Source: Irineochytrium annulatum (Eukaryota > Chytridiomycota > Chytridiomycetes > Chytridiales > Chytridiaceae). From it: DNA of 11,966 nt. Every line of letters begins with the position of its first letter. The first letter of the stretch is position 1. Position numbers and translations under genes: made by a program. The notes under the pieces are model-generated. The model was not told the origin of the DNA. It saw only the letters and a list, made by a program, of their open reading frames with translations, and did not search any database. The stretch covers positions 1 through 11,966 of the forward strand of contig JADGJL010000926.1 of the NCBI GenBank assembly GCA_027600665.1. Reading direction: 5' to 3'. Shown here one piece after another: positions 1-6,907 of this stretch.

Positions 1-975
1 GAGGTGGAGGTGGAGCGCGGGAGGGCGATGTCGTCTTGGGACCAGAGGAGATGGGTGCAAGGAGTTATGCTGTCATTAAAGACGACGTTAGACTAAGCGG
101 TGGCCATAGAAAAGCATGATGACAGGAAGGGACAGAACAACAAAATACCTGAATGACTTCCCCCACCTAACCCTCCTGCTCTCCTCCGCCTCTTCCCTCT
201 TCCCCAACACTCCATCCTCATCCGCGCTGTCGCTCCCACCCCCACCATTGCGCCGACTCGACCCCTTTCTCCTGATATCATCCAGCGGCGTCAACAGCCT
301 CAAGCTGGCTCCACCGCCACCCCCGACGCCGACGCCCCCCAAAATTCCCGCGAGCCTATCCTCCTCCATAAAATGAATCGACAGGATGCGCACGTGCGCG
401 TTCCGCCTCCTGCTGCCCGCGCCCGAGGCGGACGAACCCTGCCGGTGCGTGCTGGACGACTGTGTGCTCCGTCGACCGGGGCTCAGAGCCATCTGCAGGG
501 ACGCAGGTAAGGAGAGGGAGCGGGAGCGCGGCACGCGAGGAGGTAAAGGGGATGAGAGGAACGTCATGGCGTCGCCGTCGTCGGACAGCTCGCGGATCCA
601 TGGCGTGGGCGAGGGCCCAAAGACGCGGGCCAGGTCGTCCTCGTCGTCGTCGGTGTCCTTGGCCGCGGATGTCGCAGTCGCTGTGGTTGATTGCGGCAGC
701 ATTGCCATATCGTCCAAGGATTGAAGCGGGTGGTGGAAGGACGAGTTGGATTCTGTCCAGGATACATCAATCGCGGGGGCAAGGACGACGTCCTCGTCGA
801 GCGGTGCGAGGTCCGGGGGAGGCGGGTATGGTTGCTGCTGCGGTGGTGCGGGTTGATGTGATGCTGGAGCGATTGTCCGGCTGCGTTGCATGTATCGGTG
901 GAGGCCGACCGGATACGGCTGGGGGCCGTGGAGCCGGGGAGGGCGCCGGCCAACCCTCTGGAGGTTAGAGGCCAT
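1..975 (-). CDS. Low-complexity protein of unknown function, 3' end beyond left edge
   Basis: I do not recognise this protein. Proposed exons on the minus strand are 975-149 and 69-<1, with a 79-nt intron at 148-70. The donor is CAG|GTATTT, a TCTAAC branch-like sequence lies near the end, and the acceptor is GACAG. The first exon gives 275 residues plus two bases, and the second stays open to the window edge in the matching phase. Visible features are a Pro/Gln-rich N-terminus, an acidic DDDEDD run, Ser/Arg-rich stretches, a poly-Gly run and a basic RRVRWGKSF segment just before the junction. The start at 975 (MASN) is preferred because an upstream in-frame ATG at 1062 would leave only 44 bp to the divergent gene. 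Read without splicing, the frame stops at 88 and shows a false C-terminal hydrophobic tail. The long Ser/Pro and Gly tracts suggest disorder; the function is unknown. Confidence 0.6.
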
Positions 976-1106
976 TGCTGATATCGATGGGACCAAGGAC
1001 AGAGGTCCTGGACGGGATCGCTGCAGTGAGGGTCTTCGACCTTCCCAGATCCCTCCAAGCAAAATTCAATATTGACGGACCTCCTTCAACGGCGACGGTG
1101 ATAGTG
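976..1106. promoter_or_regulatory. Short bidirectional promoter between divergent genes
   Basis: Only 131 bp separate the preferred start codons of the minus-strand unknown gene and the plus-strand telobox gene, so both core promoters and both 5' UTRs must fit here or overlap coding sequence. No TATAAA is present. An imperfectly centred inverted repeat, AGGAC-N4-GTCCT, sits at 996-1009. If either gene begins at its further upstream in-frame ATG (1062 on minus, 975 on plus), the two coding regions would overlap. That is why the inner starts were chosen. Confidence 0.4.
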
Positions 1107-1980
1107 ATGCCTGCGCGATCGCAGTCGGGCGCGGGCAGCAGCGACAGCGACGAGGCAGAGGAACGACGCGCGGCGCTTAATCGATCCAGCAGCGACAACC
1201 TTCAGGTGAACCTGGACAATGAAGACGACGACCACGAAGTTGACGAGGGAGAATACTCGATCAGCAGCGTGGACGATGCCGAGCTCGAGTCCGCGGCCAA
1301 GAAAGCGAGGATCGTGCTTAGCGAGTACGAGAAGCGCCGCAAGAGCGCCCCGAGCACTCCCACGGGGACACGCCATCGCCGCGTAGCAGCCGATCCCGAT
1401 CGCTCTGGCGATGGCGGGAGCTCCGGCGCGGCAATGCGGTTGAGGAAGAGAAAGGCGACCGGAAGCCCGGATGATCGCAACGTCAGGAGGGCCGGCGCCA
1501 GCACACGCAGCGAGGGATGTCGCACGCCTGGGCGATCCAGCGTTGACTGGGACGATGACGCCGAGAGAGAGATTGAGGAGAGGAGGGAGCGCCTCGAGGC
1601 GAACCAGGCGGAAAAGATGCAGAGGTTTAAGGACCTGACGCAAGGCTTGACGGATGAGGAGAAGGCACAAATGAGGCCGCCTTCGACGAGGTTGCCGTGG
1701 ACGCGGGAGGAGCTATTGGCTCTCGAAGAGGGGGTAAAGAAGCTCGGTGCGAGCTGGGCCAAAATCCGCGATACATACCCTATCTTCAGCCAAACAGGTC
1801 GAAGTAATATCATGTTGAAAGACAAGGTGCTAACATCACAAATTTCTCAATGGCAACTAAGACTAACCACTTTTAATCCTTGCGCAGGCTCGAACGATAC
1901 AAGAGCAACGAACGAAGCAAGGAGTAGATTTGGGCGATTTTATTTTCAGTTCGCCCAGGAAGCGCTCACCAAAGAAATAG
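1107..1980 (+). CDS. Telobox Myb/SANT DNA-binding protein
   Basis: Exons are 1107-1826 and 1888-1980, giving 270 residues. The intron (61 nt, phase 0) has donor AAG|GTGCTA, a GACTAAC branch site and acceptor GCGCAG. The N-terminal half is charged and low in complexity: acidic residues 36-60, basic clusters near 64-93 and 111-129, and a charged helix near 150-175. The C-terminal Myb domain runs from W198 (LPWTREELLALEEGVKKLG) through W217 to the recognition helix IMLKDKART, about residues 235-243. LKDKxRT matches the telobox consensus of TRF1/TRF2, Taz1 and Tbf1, which bind TTAGGG-type repeats. It ends SSPRKRSPKK, a likely nuclear localisation signal. No TRFH dimerisation domain is apparent, so it may be a general telobox transcription factor and not a shelterin subunit. 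The start at 1107 is preferred over an in-frame ATG at 975, which would collide with the divergent gene. Confidence 0.8.
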
Positions 1981-2324
1981 TTGTAGAGGATCTTTCATTA
2001 ATTCATGTAATTGTTGATTATGCAAATTGGAATATTATTTCATCAGCATTTGGCTGACAGTCTTGGCAAGGAGAAAAGCCCTGACTTCAGCGAGAACGAC
2101 TTGAATTCATAGTTTCGCGTTGCTCTCCGTGGTCGCATCCACAAAAGAATTCCTGACGGAAGCATGCCTGACGCTCGAGAATAGAAGGATCAGGAACCAA
2201 GACCCGACCACCCACGACGATCCCAGACTCGCTGGGACCCCGACACGACCTGTGGACGCCATCATCGCCAGCCGTTCCCGTCTGATTCCGTCCCGACCAG
2301 GCTGGCCGTGACAAGCCAACGCTG
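1981..2324. other. Intergenic: telobox gene 3' UTR and cyclin promoter
   Basis: This 344-bp stretch holds an AT-rich first part (about 1981-2050), consistent with the 3' UTR and poly(A) region of the telobox gene, then GC-richer DNA leading to the cyclin start. I see no convincing TATA box, RNA gene or coding exon. Frames open here on the minus strand are low-complexity shadows of the cyclin's Gly-rich N-terminus. Confidence 0.4.
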
Positions 2325-3998
2325 ATGTCTTCGTCAGCATCTGATTTGGGTGGGCTGGGGGGTGTTGGAGGGGTCGGAGGAGCCGGAGCGGCGACGGTTC
2401 CCACGGTCCCGCTCCACGGCCACCATGCCTCCAACCAGCCGCATCCTCACCACGCCCAACACCTCACGCCGCCGACACATCACCATCCGCAACATCACCA
2501 GCCGCATCAACCTCGCTCGTCCTCTGCCTCGTCTCTCCCCTCCCACTCGCAGCCATTACCACATGTTAGTATTCCCACTTGCCGGCCAAGCTGTGGGCCA
2601 CTCGCTGGCATGCCGATTTTTTAACGTGTATGCTACCTTTAGACACTGTTCCCGACACCCAAACCCGCCAGCGCCAACTCCACCTCTAAAACATCCTACG
2701 CCCGCATATCCCGCCTCGTCTCGACCATCGTCCACTGCATGGACACGAACGTCACCCCCTGGAAGCGCTCATCAACATCATCCGCCTATCCCTCCCCGTC
2801 ATCCCCAGGGGGTAGCCCGTCAAACTCCAGGAGCGCGAACACGCCTCTACCCCGGCCATCGGCGGCGCTGTACGCATTCGCCCATCGGTTGCTAAGTACT
2901 TCGAAGCTTTCTTTGCCGGTCGTTATGGTTGCCATGAGACTGCTGTCGAGGTACTACGAGAACGCGCGGTCGGCTGCGGGACCGCCGCGATGGGACATCA
3001 GGGAGATGGAGGACCGGGCGTTGATGCAGATGATGGCGAGCGGGCAATCGTTAACCGCGGACCCGGCCTCGACGGCGGAGGAGCAATATCAGCTGCAGGT
3101 CCTCCTCCTCCAGTTCCGGAAGGACCAAGATCTACGGCGGGGCGGCGCTGCGCAACATCCGTTACCTACAACAATCCAACCCTCCGCGAAGAACCCCTTC
3201 TCCCTCCTCCTTGCCTCCCTCATTACCGCCAACAAGTTCATGGACGACGCCCGCTTCTCCAACAAGTGGTGGTCCCGCGTCTCCGAGATGCCACTTCCCA
3301 CCATCAACGCCGTCGAGTCAGACTTCCTACACCACCTCAACTTCACCCTCGTCGTACCGCAGCGCGAGTACGACCACTGGGTCGAGCGCATGCAGCGTTT
3401 TGCGAGGATGATTGAGGAAGGTGAGAGGCTGAACCCGAACTCAGAGCTAAACACGAGCCCGAACGTGAGCCCAATCAACCCGCCGTTGAATCCGGCGTGG
3501 AACCCGGGGAGCCCCGCGCAGCAATTAAGGAGCCCGGCGTCGCCGTTTATTAATGCGGGGCAGCAGGGTGCAGCGGGTTCGCAAGGCGGGTTACGGTTAT
3601 CGGCCGTCGCGAGCCCGTTGAACCCGACTTGGATCAGCGCGGCGCCGCCGCCGCATTATGCGGGCAGCTCGGCGCCGAGTCCGATGCCGATGGGGATGAA
3701 TGGCGGGGGAGGGATGGGTATTCCGAGTCCAATGCCGATGGGTGGGATGAGTCAGCAAGGTTTGGGAGGAATGCCACCGCCGTTAATACAGCAGCCGCCC
3801 GGCGGACAGCAAGGGTATGGTCTGGGTGGTGGAGGGCCCATGTCGCTGATGGAGCTCCTGGAAAGGCAGGAGGCGTTGTCGCAGATGTTTGATGGCGGAA
3901 GAGCGGACGGCGGGGGTGGAGGGGCAGACTTAGGCTGCGTTACGTTGGTTCCCGACACTGGCGGAGAGGGCGGAGGGATGATGGATACCTCGGGATAA
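2325..3998 (+). CDS. Pho80/Pcl-type cyclin with His-rich N-terminus
   Basis: Exons are 2325-2564 and 2643-3998, giving 531 residues. The 78-nt phase-0 intron has donor CAT|GTTAGT, acceptor CTTTAG and in-frame stops. Residues 1-30 are Ser/Gly-rich and residues 31-61 hold 13 histidines. The cyclin box spans about 155-332. It has helices around ALYAFAHRLL and VVMVAMRLLSRYY, then SLLLASLITANKFMDD, FSNKWWSRVSEMP and ESDFLHHLNFTL. The pattern 'ANKF-DD...N..W..VS...-E-.FL..L.F.L' is typical of Pho80/Pcl cyclins, which activate Pho85-like CDKs in phosphate, glycogen and cell-cycle control. About 70 extra residues (about 190-263) separate the second and third box helices. The C-terminal tail is rich in Pro, Gly and Met with several SP sites, a PLNPxW motif twice and PSPMPMG twice. 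The subfamily (Pho80, Pcl1/2 or Pcl6/7) cannot be decided by eye. Confidence 0.82.
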
Positions 3999-4638
3999 CA
4001 TTTTCTTTTTATGATGCATGAACGCTTCACGGATATTTCTGAGCCCCTGCAATTGCGTTTTTGGTCGTCACTGTTCTTGCGGGTATCTAGAAGTGTTACT
4101 CCGTGGGGATTCTTTCAAACTCCTTTACATATACATAGTAACACTATAATGCTTGCGACAAAGTGTTTCATGAAATTCAGTGAAGATCACTTCGCTGCCT
4201 TGTCAGCTTTTCTTCCATAATCGGTATTAAAATCCAACAGGCAAATTCGCAAGTCATCAATCATTTTATTGCAGATATCATGAAAAGGAAGAAGACGATT
4301 ATACTAATAAGAATGTATATAACCCACCGCGACTCGTCCAGAAACCACTAAGCCAGGACCAAAAACTCAATCAAGAACCGGCCATGAATTCGCCACAAAG
4401 ATAAGGGAAAATAGAGGTTACATCAAACAAATAGGGGCCAAAGGTGCGAATCTTCTAAGCCATAGCATGCGTGATTATGTACAATAGCTACCGACGGGCC
4501 GAGCGTGTAGCTTCTACACGCTTCTTGTGCACGCCGCCCGTCCGTTCTCTCTTTGCTTCCACATCCTACCTCCTCCGAACCTTCATCTCGTGTCCTCCAA
4601 ATCATCCTTTGTATCATGTAAGGCGCACTCCCCCACAA
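3999..4638. other. Convergent intergenic region, 3' UTRs
   Basis: These 640 bp lie between the stop of the cyclin (+) and the stop of the duplicated-motif gene (-). The region is AT-rich between about 4110 and 4440, as expected for facing 3' UTRs. On the minus strand an AATAAA hexamer occurs at 4270-4265, about 370 nt past the stop of the small gene. No tRNA, snRNA-like fold or conserved-looking exon was found. Short open frames here have no recognisable content. Confidence 0.4.
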
Positions 4639-5226
4639 TCACATCCTCGAGTCGATGACCAACCCGGCTCCCTCGCACGCCCACACTTTCGACCCTTGCT
4701 GCTGCAGTTTAGCGACTTCGGGTCCGGCGGGCGCCGGAGCCGGAGCAGCGGAGGGCGCCGCAGCACCGTTGCCGTCACCGCTGGACGACATACGCTTCGG
4801 GTTCGAGGCCGTGGAGTCGATGACGAGACCGGCACCGGGGCAGGCCCAGATGGCGTTGTTGGCGGTAGGCTGCGAAGACGACAACGGGTTAGCTTCGTGG
4901 CAACAGATAGAGGACGGGATCAGGGTGTGATGGAGCGAAGCTTTAATCCGCGGTCGCTGGGGAAGGGCAGCGTGACGGCTCGCTGTGCCTCCGAAACAGA
5001 ACGCGTGGCACCGAACCCGCACCGAACATCGCCAGCTCCATTGATGTCGATCTCGTGAGGCCGTCCCAAACCACCACCCCCGTGCGCGGCTACCCGACGG
5101 CTATCGGACCACCTTTGTCGCCATGGCACCAGATGGACAAGGCCAGCCAGAACTCACAGATGTCACGGCCAGTGGCGAGATCGGGGAGTCCGGGAAGCTG
5201 CCGACGGTGAAGGCGTTGGAGGACAT
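4639..5226 (-). CDS. Small protein with a duplicated WACxGAGLVIDS motif, unknown family
   Basis: Proposed minus-strand exons are 5226-5158 and 4869-4639, giving 99 residues. The donor is TCT|GTGAGT, and the acceptor CTTCGCAG has GCTAAC upstream. Both sides are phase 0. Exon 1 encodes a Ser/Pro-rich 23-residue leader with no signal-peptide character. Exon 2 contains WACPGAGLVIDS (residues 31-42), a KR dibasic at 48-49, an Ala/Pro linker, and WACEGAGLVIDS (86-97), ending RM-stop. The two copies match at 11 of 12 residues but differ at five synonymous codons, which suggests selection on the peptide. Each copy has one Cys and one Trp. There is no transmembrane segment and no CaaX box. I do not recognise the family. 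The 288-nt intron is much longer than others in the window, so an extra exon or a different first exon is possible. The exon 2 reading is firmer than exon 1. Confidence 0.55.
4657..4848 (-). repeat. Two coding copies of a 36-nt motif (WACxGAGLVIDS)
   Basis: Within exon 2 of the small gene, two 36-nt segments encode the same 12-residue motif. They lie at about 4848-4813 and 4683-4648, with the left boundary approximate. They differ at 9 of 36 bases: six are silent and three fall in the single Pro/Glu codon. The copies are separated by about 130 nt of Ala/Pro-rich linker. This is an old internal duplication, not a recent tandem DNA repeat. Confidence 0.6.
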
Positions 5227-5734
5227 CTCTGTGATCGTGAGGTGGTGGTGGACGACGGGCGGGCGGGCGACAGATGAAGATAGACTTTACGACAGCAGGT
5301 CGGATAAGCCGCTCTTTATTCGAACCCGCTGATATGAAGGGTGGGACAAAGGGAGATGCGCGTGAACGCAGCTTTTTTCCAGCCCCCGCCCCGATATGAA
5401 GCCGTGAAATCCCGACGGGGCGTTAACTCTTATTGCTTTGTCTCTCCTAATGTTATCTTCGAAACGTGTATACCTGATAACCTAAGTATTGCCATCGAAC
5501 AATGGGGAAAAGCTGTTGATGCAGGATGCGTGTTTATTGCTGTTGTAGTGAAGGATCTATAGTAAATATCGAATAATGAGCGCTATATCAACTCCTGCCC
5601 GTGTATATCCTCGGGTAACCATCTTATCGGCCCCCCACGCTACTCCTCAGCTATCCCCATCTCCGATATGAAAGGCAGGGATTGCTTACATGACCTATCC
5701 CCTTTTAGGGAACGTAAAGCCAGGAGACACTCGC
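5227..5734. promoter_or_regulatory. Intergenic: promoter of the small gene and 3' UTR of the FMP32-like gene
   Basis: Both flanking genes are on the minus strand, so these 508 bp should contain the FMP32-like 3' UTR (high-coordinate side) and the promoter of the duplicated-motif gene (low-coordinate side). The octamer GATATGAA (TTCATATC on the minus strand) occurs at 5331-5338, 5393-5400 and 5665-5672, each preceded by G or C plus CTG or CCG-like context. A minus-strand AATAAA lies at 5538-5533, about 200 nt past the FMP32-like stop. A plus-strand open frame at 5341-5562 looks random and was not called. Confidence 0.35.
5533..5538 (-). terminator. Possible poly(A) signal of the FMP32-like gene
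   Basis: This is an AATAAA hexamer on the minus strand about 200 nt beyond the stop at 5735, within AT-rich DNA. Fungal poly(A) signals are degenerate, so this is suggestive only. Confidence 0.25.
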
Positions 5735-6583
5735 CTACGCAATGAACCTCAAATAACTGAACGCCAGCGCCCCCGCAGCGCAGAAAAGCGGGAATAGCGT
5801 CTTAATCAGCTCCCACTGCACCGTCTCAAGCTGCGTCCTGATCCCCGCCACCTCGCTCTCGATCCTTGCCTCCGCCTCCCTAATTCGAAGCTCATTCGCG
5901 CCCTGAAGATCCCGTACCCGCCCCTTTTCCACCCCGAGCTCAAGCCGGACGTTTGATTTCACGCGCCGGAGCTCCTCGGCCAGCCGTAACCGAAGCCGGT
6001 CAACCTCCTGCGAAGCCCGTGCCGCGTCAGCCTTCAGGAGGGCAAAGTCATTCTTCTCAAGGAGTTGGATGTCGGCGCGGACATGGTTGAAGTCGACACG
6101 ATTGACGTACAGACTCTGTTTGATCAATGAACTGTTAACGAAGAATCGAACAGGAAATGCTAATGAAGAATCGAAGGGGAAGGCACAATAGTAGTAACAC
6201 ACCTTCTCAAATTCGGCCTTGCTCATGGAGTCCTTCGTAATATTCGCTGTGCTAGTTTTATCCAAAGCGACAAGGGAACATGACGTGAGTGAAACGTCTT
6301 CGATTTCAACAGCAAAGAAACTCTCACCTCTCGTTCACGACCTCGGCCAGCGAGTTCATGATCGCCTCGGCCTCCTCCCGCTTAAATCCGTCGGCCTCCA
6401 GCCTCTGCACAAACCTGTTTTATTAAAGATCAATATGAAATCGTTCAATTCGGCCAATTGGACGGGTGCTTACTTGTAGGTATCAAAGCTGGAGCTCTGC
6501 ATGGATCGCGCCAGGACATTCCGGGCGGCATAGAGGCCTGGCTCTGTGAGCAATCGTACCCGTAATCGAGTCATGCGATCCAT
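5735..6583 (-). CDS. FMP32: Fmp32/CCDC90 (DUF1640) mitochondrial inner-membrane coiled-coil protein
   Basis: Minus-strand exons are 6583-6474, 6414-6328, 6251-6203 and 6115-5735 (introns 59, 76 and 87 nt), 627 nt in total, giving 208 residues. Donors are GTAAGC, GTGAGA and GTGTGT; acceptors are ACAG, CTAG and ACAG. The first 30 residues are rich in Arg/Leu/Ser with almost no acid, like a mitochondrial presequence. Next come FDTYKFVQRLEADGF and EEAEAIMNSLAEVVNES, the conserved DUF1640 head. Residues about 97-183 form a coiled coil containing the family signature LEKGRVRD (written here as VEKGRVRD). One membrane segment near 187-205 precedes the C-terminus FIA. Family members include yeast Fmp32 and animal MCUR1/CCDC90B. 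They are linked to cytochrome oxidase assembly, proline metabolism or uniporter scaffolding, so the exact role here is inferred. Length fits the family. The second acceptor was chosen because only CTAG|C keeps the frame into TANITKDSM. Confidence 0.88.
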
Positions 6584-6907
6584 TTTTCAGGAATTCTTCA
6601 AGCCTGCACAGCGCGTCTAATTAAAGCTAGGGGCGGTGGAAAGGGTGCCGGAAAGCGGGAAAAGCATCGAAAGAAAGGAGAGGATCGACTGCCACCACGG
6701 TTTTAAGTTGCCGTTATAAATCGATGCTAATCGTCGCTTATAAAGGGCTTCATGTTGTTGCAAACACTTTCTGAGATAAAAAATCGCTTGTTGAACCTCA
6801 GTCTAGGATCTGATTTGTCTTCAAGACTGCGGCAGACGAGGATTCTTTGAGGTTGGTGGAGACAGAGAAAGAAGCTTCAGAAAGTTGATTCAAAATTCCT
6901 CATCGAA
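6584..6907. promoter_or_regulatory. Divergent promoter region, FMP32-like (-) and AT-hook/SANT gene (+)
   Basis: A 324-bp region lies between two start codons facing away from each other. Two TATAAA hexamers on the plus strand lie at 6715-6720 and 6739-6744, about 190 and 165 nt upstream of the plus-strand ATG. The start at 6908 has a favourable context (GAAATGG, with G at -3 and +4). No intron or RNA gene was seen. Confidence 0.45.
6739..6744 (+). promoter_or_regulatory. Candidate TATA box of the AT-hook/SANT gene
   Basis: The sequence CTTATAAAGGG closely resembles a TATA element and is the nearer of two TATAAA copies, 164 nt before the start codon. No transcription start was mapped. Confidence 0.3.

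Noticed and set aside
166..174. CCTAACCCT, resembling 1.5 telomeric repeats
   Set aside because: It lies within coding sequence (the Arg-Val-Arg-Trp codons on the minus strand), is a single copy and is explained by coding.
386..724. Plus-strand open frame opposite the leftmost gene
   Set aside because: It is antisense to the longer minus-strand frame and has Ser/Arg low complexity with no recognisable domain. The GTAAGG within it is not matched by a convincing continuation.
4423..4638. Minus-strand open frame just beyond the stop of the small gene
   Set aside because: It lies in the expected 3' UTR, has an unremarkable composition and no family resemblance.
4870..5157. Intronic C/D snoRNA in the long intron
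   Set aside because: A CTGA D-box-like tetramer is present but no RTGATGA C box was found.
5310..5345. tRNA T-loop-like GGTTCGAAT on the minus strand
   Set aside because: The flanking bases do not form a T stem, and no acceptor, D or anticodon arms can be drawn.
5341..5562. Plus-strand 73-residue open frame between the two minus-strand genes
   Set aside because: No domain, no codon-use signal, no plausible splice partners, and it overlaps the presumed promoter.
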